Shown here: one piece after another, positions 19,465 through 26,669 of the stretch | How positions within the stretch are numbered: the stretch's first letter is position 1 | Layout: each line of letters opens with the position of its first letter | Notes under the pieces: model-generated | Told to the model about the DNA's origin: nothing | The model's input: the letters and a program-made list of their open reading frames with translations, nothing else | Database searches by the model: none | Position numbers and translations under genes: made by a program | Assembly (NCBI GenBank): GCA_964591565.1 | Contig: CAZQEC010000010.1 | Coordinates: forward strand, 1 to 26,777 | Reading direction: 5' to 3' | Length of the DNA stretch: 26,777 nt | Source of the DNA: CAZQEC01 sp964591565 | GTDB lineage: Bacteria; Patescibacteriota; UBA1384; CAJBMM01

Positions 19465-21117
19465 ATGGTTGAAAAACTTACTTCAGCTTTGCATAAACAA
19501 CATGGTCTAAAATCTGCCACTATCTTGCTCGTTGTTACGCTATTTTTAAGTAATGTTTTGGGACTGATACGCAATATATTGTTGGCCAGTCATTCGCAAA
19601 GTTTGGGTCAACTTGACACCTATTACGCCGCTTTTCGCCTACCTGATTTGGTTTTCAACATCCTTATTTTAGGATCAATTTCATCGGCTTTTATTCCGGT
19701 TTACACTGGCGCAGTCAAAGAAAAAGGCGACACCGAAGCCACAAAATTGGCCAACACCTTGCTCGGTATGCTACTGGCGCTAGTGTTTGTCGGTGTGATA
19801 ATAATTTGGTTTGCCACACCGAGCATTATTCCGCTCTTGGTCAGTAAATTTACTCTAAATCAGCAGTCTGAAACGATCCATTTGACCAGAATTATGTTGC
19901 TTTCGCCGCTCTTTTTCACGTTTTCTTATGTAGCAGGTGCGGTCTTAAACTCTCACAAACGATTTGTGGCTTACAGCATTGCGCCACTCATCTATAATTG
20001 CAGTATTATTGTCGGAGCTTTGTTGTTACCAAAATACGGTGTCTATGGGGTGGCGTGGGCGGTGGTTGTGGGTGCGGCTCTGCATTTTTTGATCCAAGTA
20101 CCGACGTTAGCGTCAATGAACTTTCACATCAGACCGCGTTTTGCCCCAGCCGATCGGGCGGTGGCGCATATTATTTCACTAACTATTCCGCGCACTTTTT
20201 CATTATTAATGGTACAGGTGTCTTTGCTCGGCTTTACCGTTATCGCTTCTGGTTTGCGACCCGGAGCCATCACCATTTTTTCTTTGGTCAATGATTTACA
20301 AACAACCCCAGCCGTCATTTTTGGGGCTTCGCTGGCCACGGCGGCGTTTCCGTCACTGTCTGAATCTGTAGCCGAAAAATCGCCAAGTCGGTTTCAGCAT
20401 TATTTACATCGCACTCTGAGAGTGAGCGTGTTTATGGTGGTGCCGCTAACGATTCTAGTTTATCTTTTGCGTGCCCAAATTATGCGATTATACATTGGAC
20501 TAGGGCATAACATCGGTTGGCCTGAAACGGTGCGCGCAATTCAAACGTTGACCTGGTTTAGTTTTTCGTTTGTGGCACAAGCCACAGTGTTTATTTTGGC
20601 GCGATCATTTTACGCTTTGCAAGATACCAAGCGGCCAATGTACGCCAGCTTAATTGGCACCGCATTAACACTTCTTTTAGCAGTTACGTTACCTTTAACG
20701 TCTCTTTTTGCATCAACCGGACCAAACGATGTGGCGTCATTAGCCGCGGCGTACACGTTTGGCATGTGGACCCAAGCCATTCTACTATTTTGGTGGCTAC
20801 CAAAACTTTGGAAGGGTAATTTAACGACATTTTTTGCGAGCGCGGTGCGCGTTATCACTATTGGTGTGGCATCTGGTTTGGCAACTTGGTTGACTCTGCA
20901 ATTTGTTGGCGAAGGGTTAAAATTGGATCGCATATTTGACATAGATTTTAATGGCATTGGCACCGACACCGTACTGAAGCTCATAATTCAAGGTGGACTG
21001 GCGAGCGTCATTGGTGTATTGACTTTTGCAGTGTTGGCCCGTTTGTGGGTGATGGATGAATTGCAATGGGTTTTTAAAGTCAGGGACGATCAAAATGACA
21101 AAACAGTCACCAAATAG
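19465..21117 (+). CDS. murJ: Lipid II flippase MurJ (MviN family)
   Basis: The 550-residue protein is almost entirely membrane helices, about 14, as expected. The family start is clear: ILLVVTLFLSNVLGLIRNILLASHSQSLGQLDTYYAAFRLPDLVFNILILGSISSAFIPV, including the conserved Arg of helix 1 and the Pro-Asp of the DAFxxAFRxPN-like motif. It moves undecaprenyl-linked peptidoglycan precursor across the membrane for wall synthesis. The ATG at 19465 has only a weak AGGG upstream, and the promoter must lie in or just after the MITE 32 bp away. Its end overlaps the next gene by 23 bp, and lepA follows that one directly, so murJ, the small membrane gene and lepA form one unit. Confidence 0.93.
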   Translation: MVEKLTSALHKQHGLKSATILLVVTLFLSNVLGLIRNILLASHSQSLGQLDTYYAAFRLPDLVFNILILGSISSAFIPVYTGAVKEKGDTEATKLANTLLGMLLALVFVGVIIIWFATPSIIPLLVSKFTLNQQSETIHLTRIMLLSPLFFTFSYVAGAVLNSHKRFVAYSIAPLIYNCSIIVGALLLPKYGVYGVAWAVVVGAALHFLIQVPTLASMNFHIRPRFAPADRAVAHIISLTIPRTFSLLMVQVSLLGFTVIASGLRPGAITIFSLVNDLQTTPAVIFGASLATAAFPSLSESVAEKSPSRFQHYLHRTLRVSVFMVVPLTILVYLLRAQIMRLYIGLGHNIGWPETVRAIQTLTWFSFSFVAQATVFILARSFYALQDTKRPMYASLIGTALTLLLAVTLPLTSLFASTGPNDVASLAAAYTFGMWTQAILLFWWLPKLWKGNLTTFFASAVRVITIGVASGLATWLTLQFVGEGLKLDRIFDIDFNGIGTDTVLKLIIQGGLASVIGVLTFAVLARLWVMDELQWVFKVRDDQNDKTVTK

Positions 21118-21715
21118 AGATGAGCGCTTCTTCGATGAAATATCTGGGCGCACTTTTTCATCCGGATGGTGTAGCGCGCCAATTATCGCGGCGATCGGTT
21201 TAGTTACGCTCATTATTGCTACTATGTTGGTTTGGACATATCTAAAGCCACTTGGGTATGATGCGTCAGAGCGCACCGTGCCAATTCGCATTGGCGGTCT
21301 AAAACTACCAGTATCGCTCCATTTAGGCAAAACTAATAGTACAAGCGAGGAGTATCGCTTACGTTTGACCGATGCCGATCTAGAATTATTACTGGGATCA
21401 ATTAATATCCCAAACACCATGGACCAACGCATCGCCACGCATCCGAAATTTGTGCAAATATCTGCGACTACTGTGTCGCCGATTCGAGCACCACTGGTAC
21501 TGAAAATTGTGCCACTTATTAATAACGGCAAAATTGCCATTGAAGTAAATGACTTAACAGTTGGAGGTATTCGCGCCATGCCACTGGCCACGCCAAGTTT
21601 GCGCCAATCAATTGCTAACGCACTACAAAGCGCGGTTGACGCCCAAATTAAGGGGCAGTTAACCAAAATTGTGCTAGAAGAAGGCGCAATGAATATTTAT
21701 TGGAAAGCTGGTTAA
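21095..21715 (+). CDS. Single-span membrane protein of unknown function
   Basis: The start at 21095 (GGGA upstream, overlapping the end of murJ) is preferred over an earlier in-frame codon. The 206-residue protein has a cytoplasmic N-terminus, one membrane helix at about 29-48 and an extracytoplasmic domain. That domain contains RLTDADLELLLGSI, an amphipathic motif like those of YpmS/DUF2140-type lipid-facing proteins, then beta-rich sequence (LKIVPLINNGKIAIEVNDLTVGGI) and a helical tail that ends in a final strand. The YpmS-like reading is weak. Tight overlap with murJ and abutment to lepA (TAA then ATG with no gap) suggest translational coupling and perhaps an envelope role beside MurJ. Confidence 0.65.
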   Translation: MTKQSPNRDERFFDEISGRTFSSGWCSAPIIAAIGLVTLIIATMLVWTYLKPLGYDASERTVPIRIGGLKLPVSLHLGKTNSTSEEYRLRLTDADLELLLGSINIPNTMDQRIATHPKFVQISATTVSPIRAPLVLKIVPLINNGKIAIEVNDLTVGGIRAMPLATPSLRQSIANALQSAVDAQIKGQLTKIVLEEGAMNIYWKAG

Positions 21716-23635
21716 ATGCAAAACATTCGTAATTTTTGCATTATTGCCCACATTGACCACGGCAAATCAACTTTGGCTGATCGTCTGTTAGAAATAACTG
21801 GGGCAATTGCCAAGCGCGACATGCGCGAGCAGTTGCTGGATACGATGGATATTGAGCGTGAGCGGGGCATCACAATTAAACTACAACCGGTCAGAATGCA
21901 GTATAAGAAAATCCAAATATCGAATATCGAATATCGAAATCAGAAATCCCAGGGACAAAATCAAATCGCAGATTTATTATCAGACAAGGTCGAAGAGTAT
22001 CAACTTAATTTGATCGATACGCCTGGGCACGTCGATTTTTCATACGAGGTGTCGCGCAGTTTGGCGGCGGTTGAAGGTGCAATTTTGTTGGTAGATGCTA
22101 GTCAGGGCATTGAGGCACAAACCTTGGCCAATTTGTATCAAGCCATAGATCATAATTTGGTCATCATTCCAGTAGTCAATAAGATTGATCTCCCACACGC
22201 TGAGCCAGACAAAGTAGCGGACGAAATCCAGCGCTTGCTGGGCATATCTAAAGATGATATTTTGTTTGCCTCAGGCAAAACTGGGGCTGGGGTTGAGCAA
22301 ATACTTGAGGAAATCATCACGCGCATTCCACCGCCAAGTGGCGATTCATCCGCACCCTTAAGGGCCTTAATTTTTGACAGTATTTACGACCCCTACCGCG
22401 GTGTGATTACCTACGTTCGGGTGATGGACGGAAAAGTGGCAAAGCACAACTCATTGGAAATGGCTCGCACCAAAGCCATCACCGAAAGTTTAGAGGTTGG
22501 TGCGTTTCGACCTAATCTAATGCCGGAAAGTACCTTATCCACTGGCGAAATTGGCTACATCGTAACCGGGTTTAAAGATGTGGCGCACGCCCGAGTAGGT
22601 GATACGGTGATTGAAAAAGGATCACACGTATTGCCGCTAGAAGGATATAAAGAAATTAAGCCGGTGGTATTTGCCGGGCTGTTTAGCGTGGACGCCGACC
22701 AATTTCCCATTTTGCGTGAGGCACTGGGCAAATTAAAGCTCAACGATGCTAGTTTGCATTATGAACCAGAAAATTCGCTGGCGCTCGGCTTTGGCTTTCG
22801 TTGCGGCTTTTTAGGACTATTGCACATGGAAATTATTAAAGAACGTTTGGAGCGTGAATATGGGCTCGATATTATCGCCACCACCCCGTCGGTGTCGTAT
22901 CGCGTGGTGCTCAATCGCGACCTAACTAAAAACGAAATTGAACAACAGGCCCTGCTTGGCATTCAAAACGCCGGTGAGAATAATCGAGCTATCACCATCC
23001 ATTCTCCTGCAGATTTGCCACAGGTAACCGCAATCGCCGAAATTCAAGAACCGTGGGCGCTGGTGGAGGTTGTGGCGCCCAAAGAATACATTGGCGGGAT
23101 GATGGATATGGTGCAAAATAAGCGCGGTATTTATCGCGACTTATCGTATTTGGACGAATCTCGAGTAGTTTTGAAATATGAAGTGCCACTTTCAGAGGTG
23201 ATTGTAGATTTTTATGACTCGTTAAAAAGCTTATCTGCCGGGTATGCTTCGATGAGCTACGATCTGTTAGAATATCGTACAGCCGACTTGGTCAAATTAT
23301 CCATTCTGGTAGCCGGTGAGGACGTAGATTCGTTAAGCGCCATTGTGCACCGCTCGCACGCCGTTGAACACGGGCGGGGGATATTAGTCAAGTTGAAAAA
23401 TCTGATCCCGCGCCAGCTGTTTGAAATAATGTTGCAAGTGGCAATAGGGGGTAAAGTAATTGCACGGGAGGACATTGCCGCCGTGGGCAAAAATGTGACC
23501 GCTAAATTATATGGTGGCGATGTAACCCGAAAAAGAAAACTGCTGGAAAAGCAAAAAGAGGGCAAATCGCGCCTCAAGCGCATTGGCAAAGTAGACATTC
23601 CGACCGATGTCTTTTTGCAGTTGTTGAAGAATTAG
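21716..23635 (+). CDS. lepA: Elongation factor 4 (LepA), with an in-frame insertion
   Basis: The 639-residue translational GTPase back-translocates or remodels stalled ribosomes. The P-loop is AHIDHGKST (11-19), switch I RERGITIK (48-55), G3 DTPGH (101-105) and G4 NKID. The LepA-specific C-terminal domain is present to the end (GGDVTRKRKLLEKQKEGKSRLKRIGKVDIP). Between switch I and DTPGH lie 44 residues instead of the usual 20 or so. The extra stretch (about residues 66-92, DNA 21911-21991) is encoded by sequence of intergenic-repeat look (ATATCGAATATCGAATATCG). The reading frame is intact and otherwise normal. The ATG follows the previous stop without a gap. The last 49 bp occur again at 24333-24381. 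Confidence 0.96.
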   Translation: MQNIRNFCIIAHIDHGKSTLADRLLEITGAIAKRDMREQLLDTMDIERERGITIKLQPVRMQYKKIQISNIEYRNQKSQGQNQIADLLSDKVEEYQLNLIDTPGHVDFSYEVSRSLAAVEGAILLVDASQGIEAQTLANLYQAIDHNLVIIPVVNKIDLPHAEPDKVADEIQRLLGISKDDILFASGKTGAGVEQILEEIITRIPPPSGDSSAPLRALIFDSIYDPYRGVITYVRVMDGKVAKHNSLEMARTKAITESLEVGAFRPNLMPESTLSTGEIGYIVTGFKDVAHARVGDTVIEKGSHVLPLEGYKEIKPVVFAGLFSVDADQFPILREALGKLKLNDASLHYEPENSLALGFGFRCGFLGLLHMEIIKERLEREYGLDIIATTPSVSYRVVLNRDLTKNEIEQQALLGIQNAGENNRAITIHSPADLPQVTAIAEIQEPWALVEVVAPKEYIGGMMDMVQNKRGIYRDLSYLDESRVVLKYEVPLSEVIVDFYDSLKSLSAGYASMSYDLLEYRTADLVKLSILVAGEDVDSLSAIVHRSHAVEHGRGILVKLKNLIPRQLFEIMLQVAIGGKVIAREDIAAVGKNVTAKLYGGDVTRKRKLLEKQKEGKSRLKRIGKVDIPTDVFLQLLKN

Positions 23636-23649
23636 ATTAGGATACAAGC

Positions 23650-24267
23650 ATGAGTGAAACTAATTTTAATCCTGAACCCAACGACATTAGACATGAATCA
23701 TCGGAGGAAGAAGCGTCATTGCCTCAAAAAGTTTATGTAGAGGTTGGCTCGGGACTGGCTCCTGTACCGTTGCTTTGGCCAAATAAAATCCGTGAAAATG
23801 ACATCTACCTTGGGGTAGACGCTGATCAACGAGCATTAGAGTTTGGTCGCAAACGCATGCGGACCGAAAATAATCTTGATAATCGTAAACGTAATAAACC
23901 TAAAAATCATTCTAATTTATATTTTATGGCTGCTGAAGCGGAACACTTGCCTCTTCAAGACGAAAGCGTTGATGAGATTTTCTTTGGTAATATATTTGGT
24001 TTATTGCAATTCTCGCAATATGCAAAGATTTTGCCCATTCTAGCAGAAGCCTATCGGGTTCTTAAGAAGGATGGAACATTGGTGGTTAATGAAAATAATA
24101 CGCCCATTGATTCATTTGATATGAGTGGCTTGCTAGAGCAAGCTAAATTTAGAGTAGAAACTTTGCACAATGTAAACGAGATGAATGATAAGTATGGGCA
24201 AGATAGACCAAATTTTATAACATCACTTTCTATGAAATCGTATTTGCTAATAGCAAAAAAATCATGA
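23650..24267 (+). CDS. Class I SAM-dependent methyltransferase
   Basis: The 205-residue protein carries a SAM-binding Rossmann pattern: motif I VEVGSGLAP (about 30-38) with the following acidic GVDAD (about 56-60), AEAEHLPL near 97-104, ESVDEIFFGNIF, and LAEAYRVLKKDGTLVVNE near 136-153. The C-terminus is variable, so the substrate cannot be named. Start choice is by frame; only a weak AGGA precedes it. It lies 14 bp behind lepA in the same direction and is followed at 24333 by a diverged copy of the lepA 3' end. The methyltransferase thus appears inserted into the lepA terminus. Its codons are more AT-rich than those of lepA. Confidence 0.8.
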   Translation: MSETNFNPEPNDIRHESSEEEASLPQKVYVEVGSGLAPVPLLWPNKIRENDIYLGVDADQRALEFGRKRMRTENNLDNRKRNKPKNHSNLYFMAAEAEHLPLQDESVDEIFFGNIFGLLQFSQYAKILPILAEAYRVLKKDGTLVVNENNTPIDSFDMSGLLEQAKFRVETLHNVNEMNDKYGQDRPNFITSLSMKSYLLIAKKS

Positions 24268-24332
24268 ATCTGACTAGCTCTATTCAATAATAATGGATTC
24301 AATGTACGTTTTCGTTATTAATTCAGATATTC

Positions 24333-24381
24333 CAAAGTAGACATTCCAACCGATGTGTTTTTAAAGGTATTGAAAAATTAG
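24333..24381 (+). pseudogene. Second, diverged copy of the lepA 3' end
   Basis: The 49 bp match lepA 23587-23635 at about 85% and keep the frame, reading VDIPTDVFLKVLKN then TAG where lepA ends VDIPTDVFLQLLKN. Changes are mostly synonymous or conservative. Nothing coding leads into it. It overlaps the stop of the convergent VOC gene. Confidence 0.8.
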
Positions 24382-24719
24382 CGAGAAATAAACAGCATTT
24401 TATTTTGATCTGGATCAAGAATGCTAAACTCACGACCCCATGGCTTGGTTTCGAGCGTTTTGTACATCTCAATGGCATGGTTGGCTTTGCATTTATTAAA
24501 CCAACTTTCGATATCATCAACAGCTATAAATACAGTTTGATGACCGGGTACTTCGCGCTCGTCAGATTGGTTTTTAATTCCCAACCGAGCACCATTTTCG
24601 AAAATGAATGACACAAAATTGGCGGTTTTGTACTCTAACTTGAGTCCGAGTACGTCTTGATAAAAAGGTGTAACCTTTTCAATATCGTGACTGTAAAAAA
24701 CGGCACTGTCTAAGTTCAT
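24378..24719 (-). CDS. VOC (glyoxalase/bleomycin-resistance/dioxygenase-like) family protein
   Basis: The 113-residue single-module protein has the beta-alpha-beta-beta-beta pattern of the vicinal oxygen chelate fold. It opens with FYSHDIEKVTPFYQDVLGLKLEYKT, continues with VFIAVDDIESWFNKCK and closes with PWGREFSILDPDQNKMLFI, where a metal-ligand Glu or Asp normally sits. Members are lyases, dioxygenases or drug-binding proteins, and the substrate cannot be told here. Its ATG overlaps the vapC stop by four bases (ATGA), so it is translated with the toxin gene, an unusual third member for a vapBC operon. Confidence 0.82.
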   Translation of the reverse strand: MNLDSAVFYSHDIEKVTPFYQDVLGLKLEYKTANFVSFIFENGARLGIKNQSDEREVPGHQTVFIAVDDIESWFNKCKANHAIEMYKTLETKPWGREFSILDPDQNKMLFISR

Positions 24720-25171
24720 AATGATTCTTCGGCAATTTTGTTGTTGATGTCTGATAAGAGGATAACATATTTAGCCAGCCCCTTTGTCACAAGGGCGCGA
24801 TACAGTTTTGCGTCCGCAGTTACTAGCGGCGCATTTTCGCGAATGGCTAATGCAACGTAGGCGCTATCATACATGGTTTGATTATGTAGCATTGCGAGTT
24901 CGAAAGCAGAGAATAATAAATTGGTAGATGCAGTAATAGCCAACGGCGCTTTAAGTAAAGTTGCAACCATGCCGTTAGCATCTTTTTTTGTTAGTAAATT
25001 ATTTTTTACCCTTTGACATAAAACATTTAAGACTTCGAGAAATAGGAGATCGGGAGCCAATAAATTGTGCTGTTTGAGCAATTGTCGAGCCTCTTTGGCG
25101 TGTGTTTCAGGCACAAACCATTTTACAACCACACTGGCATCTATGACCAGACGCTTTGAAACAGTAGTCAT
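24716..25171 (-). CDS. vapC: VapC-type PIN-domain toxin (ribonuclease)
   Basis: The 151-residue PIN protein has the four acidic positions of the active site: D11 in VIDASVVVKW, E46 in FLEVLN, D102 in YDSAYVALA and D120 in VTADAKLY. Such toxins cut tRNA or rRNA when freed from their antitoxin, using Mg2+ or Mn2+. The gene starts three bases after the vapB stop, the normal order for vapBC. Several tRNA loci in this window are possible targets in principle, but no target can be inferred from sequence. Confidence 0.9.
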   Translation of the reverse strand: MTTVSKRLVIDASVVVKWFVPETHAKEARQLLKQHNLLAPDLLFLEVLNVLCQRVKNNLLTKKDANGMVATLLKAPLAITASTNLLFSAFELAMLHNQTMYDSAYVALAIRENAPLVTADAKLYRALVTKGLAKYVILLSDINNKIAEESL

Positions 25172-25174
25172 TCT

Positions 25175-25414
25175 TTAATGACTCTGACGATCTTTGCGAA
25201 TCATTTCGGTACTATCAGAAAAAGTTCTGCCAGCAAATGACTGTTGAATTTTGTGAAGTTCTTCTATAAAATCTGTACGTGACTCCACAGTGGCTCTATG
25301 TAAAATTAGACGTAATTCAGCAGATAATGAACGACCGTGCTTTTTAGCCCGTGCTTTAAGATGAGAGATTACTTTAGGATCTACATTTCGAACCGAAATC
25401 TGTGCATTTGACAT
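25175..25414 (-). CDS. vapB: VapB/FitA-type ribbon-helix-helix antitoxin
   Basis: The 79-residue protein begins with a ribbon-helix-helix DNA-binding fold (ISVRNVDPKVISHLKARAKKHGRSLSAELRLIL) of the FitA/Arc type. A C-terminal arm follows, with FAGRTFSDS, that would wrap the toxin. AAGGAGT lies six bases before the ATG. It should repress its own promoter (25438-25465, minus), where TTGCAC is repeated next to the -35 as a likely operator. Confidence 0.85.
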   Translation of the reverse strand: MSNAQISVRNVDPKVISHLKARAKKHGRSLSAELRLILHRATVESRTDFIEELHKIQQSFAGRTFSDSTEMIRKDRQSH

Positions 25415-25437
25415 TTTACTCCTTGATTACTAATTTC

Positions 25438-25465
25438 ATTGTAGCAATATGCGTGCAAAGTGCAA
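25438..25465 (-). promoter_or_regulatory. vapBC promoter and likely operator
   Basis: On the minus strand, TTGCAC (25465-25460), a 16-bp spacer and TACAAT (25443-25438). TTGCAC occurs twice in tandem (TTGCACTTTGCAC), fitting an RHH operator overlapping the -35. Confidence 0.6.
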
Positions 25466-25491
25466 GCATTTTGCTAGCGCGTATTAATGTC

Positions 25492-25511
25492 GGATGGTGG
25501 GTCGTCTGGGA
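25492..25511. repeat. Duplicated tRNA-Lys 3' end (distal copy)
   Basis: GGATGGTGGGTCGTCTGGGA is identical to 25856-25875, which spans the CCA, acceptor and start of the T-arm of tRNA-Lys. It is followed by TTCGACAAGCTCA. Confidence 0.85.
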
Positions 25512-25570
25512 TAGTTCGACAAGCTCACTATCTATTTCCCAGACTCCCTTCCTTCAGCATACTCAGAATT

Positions 25571-25834
25571 TTAAGATAAACTACTCAGTAACGAATAATC
25601 TTGATTGATCAAAGCAACTTTCTTCGCTTTGGACCAGCCTTTGATTTGCAATTCCCGTTTTTCTGCATCAGAGCGTTTTGAATATTCTTCAGTATATACA
25701 AGTTTCAAATTATCAAAACGTTTTGTATATTTGCTGGCTTTTGATGTATGCTCTTCAAAACGACGCTCAAGATTATTCGTAGTTCCTGTATAAAAATTCT
25801 CATTCTCAGATGTAAGTATATACAAATAATACAT
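25571..25834 (-). CDS. GIY-YIG domain endonuclease-like protein
   Basis: The start at 25834 is chosen because the codons upstream run into tRNA-Lys. The 87-residue protein is a single GIY-YIG module: YYLYIL at the N-terminus, FYTGTTNNLERRFEEH with the catalytic Arg, Lys/Arg-rich helices, then E.RELQIKGWSKAKK, where a catalytic Glu is expected. This is the YhbQ/UPF0213-like kind, whose cellular role is unclear. It lies immediately behind tRNA-Lys in the same direction, and two identical 20-bp copies of the tRNA 3' end bracket it. Just inside are inverted ends TTCGACAAGCTCA (25516-25528) and TGAGCTTGCCGAA (25843-25855), so it looks like a small mobile cassette. Confidence 0.85.
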   Translation of the reverse strand: MYYLYILTSENENFYTGTTNNLERRFEEHTSKASKYTKRFDNLKLVYTEEYSKRSDAEKRELQIKGWSKAKKVALINQDYSLLSSLS

Positions 25835-25858
25835 AAAAATCCTGAGCTTGCCGAAGGA

Positions 25859-25935
25859 TGGTGGGTCGTCTGGGACTCGAACCCAGGACACCCTGCTTAA
25901 AAGGCAGGTGCTCTAACCGACTGAGCTAACGACCC
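25859..25935 (-). tRNA. tRNA-Lys(UUU)
   Basis: Acceptor GGGTCGT/ACGACCC, D-stem GCTC/GAGC, anticodon stem CCTGC with loop CTTTTAA (UUU), T-arm CTGGG-TTCGAGT-CCCAG, A73 and encoded CCA. Its last 17 bases lie within the 20-bp duplication at 25492. Confidence 0.95.
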
Positions 25936-25989
25936 ACATTAACTGTCTGATTATATCACGATCAGAACATTGGAGCAATGAATTTTTCG

Positions 25990-26121
25990 GTATGAGTTCA
26001 CAACCCAGAAGTATATTTGTAAATATCTCCGTAGGGGCGATTCACGAATCGCCTGTGGGTGGCTCATGAGCCACCCCTACGAGTGGATAATAACTGCCAC
26101 TTCAGACTTGTGAACTAATAC
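25990..26121. mobile_element. MITE, 132 bp, with 8-bp target duplication and nested double hairpin
   Basis: The ends GTATGAGTTCACAA (25990-26003) and TTGTGAACTAATAC (26108-26121) are inverted copies. ATTTTTCG lies directly outside on both sides (25982-25989, 26122-26129). Inside, 26031-26080 is a GTAGGGG/CCCCTAC-bounded palindrome with two hairpins, GGCGATTCACGAATCGCC and GGTGGCTCATGAGCCACC. It carries no ORF. Confidence 0.75.
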
Positions 26122-26147
26122 ATTTTTCGGATTTCTTCAAGCGTCGG

Positions 26148-26669
26148 TTAGCTCCTCGCCGAGCCGCGGCGGAAGCCGGAGTAGATGAGCAAAAGTGCTG
26201 GTATCACTAACCACCAGGTGTGAAATTGCCAAATTAAGCCAATGAATTTGGAGTGTTCAATGTAGTTTGCTCGCAAAGTTTCGGGCATAAATGACAAAAT
26301 GGTCGAAATGACCAATGTGACCCACAAAAAAGCGTAACCAAACGCTTCAGGCGCCGAAAGATCATCCGAACGGCGACCAGTCGGCGAAATGGCCAAAAAA
26401 CTGGAAAGTATAATGGTCAACAACAAAAAAATGACCCCGCTTGAGTTATCGGTGCTAAAGGCGCGTGCCACGAAACCTTGATTGGCTAGTAATTTTGTTT
26501 TGAGCACGAATTCAGAAATTGGACGGGCAATAACAGCCGTAACCGCCAGCGCAATGTACGCCGAGGCAATGTGTCCGGCAATCTTTTCCCGATGCAAAAT
26601 GACGTTATAGCCAATACCAATTACATATACCAAAACTATAATCGAATCCCAGCCCGGTGCCCCATTCAT
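26148..26669 (-). CDS. Multi-span membrane protein of unknown function
   Basis: The start at 26669 is chosen for AGAGGA seven bases upstream; the frame is open to the window edge without a better site. The 173-residue protein has about four membrane helices (roughly 8-25, 32-52, 78-96 and 112-130) and a fifth hydrophobic stretch near 150-165, ending in a basic SGFRRGSARS tail. The first half (WDSIIVLVYVIGIGYNVILHREK, then a Pro/Ala-rich second helix) is faintly like CvpA-type proteins, but the signature Gly-rich loop is missing and I do not assign it. A MITE lies just past its stop. Confidence 0.6.
   Translation of the reverse strand: MNGAPGWDSIIVLVYVIGIGYNVILHREKIAGHIASAYIALAVTAVIARPISEFVLKTKLLANQGFVARAFSTDNSSGVIFLLLTIILSSFLAISPTGRRSDDLSAPEAFGYAFLWVTLVISTILSFMPETLRANYIEHSKFIGLIWQFHTWWLVIPALLLIYSGFRRGSARS

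Noticed and set aside
20917..21666. Minus-strand frame of 249 codons
   Set aside because: It is antisense to murJ and the small membrane gene, which are supported by family motifs and coupled starts.
25835..25891. Longer N-terminus of the GIY-YIG protein (MSWVRVPDDPPSF..)
   Set aside because: These codons lie in the 3' part of tRNA-Lys and the repeat; the module starts naturally at MYYLYIL.
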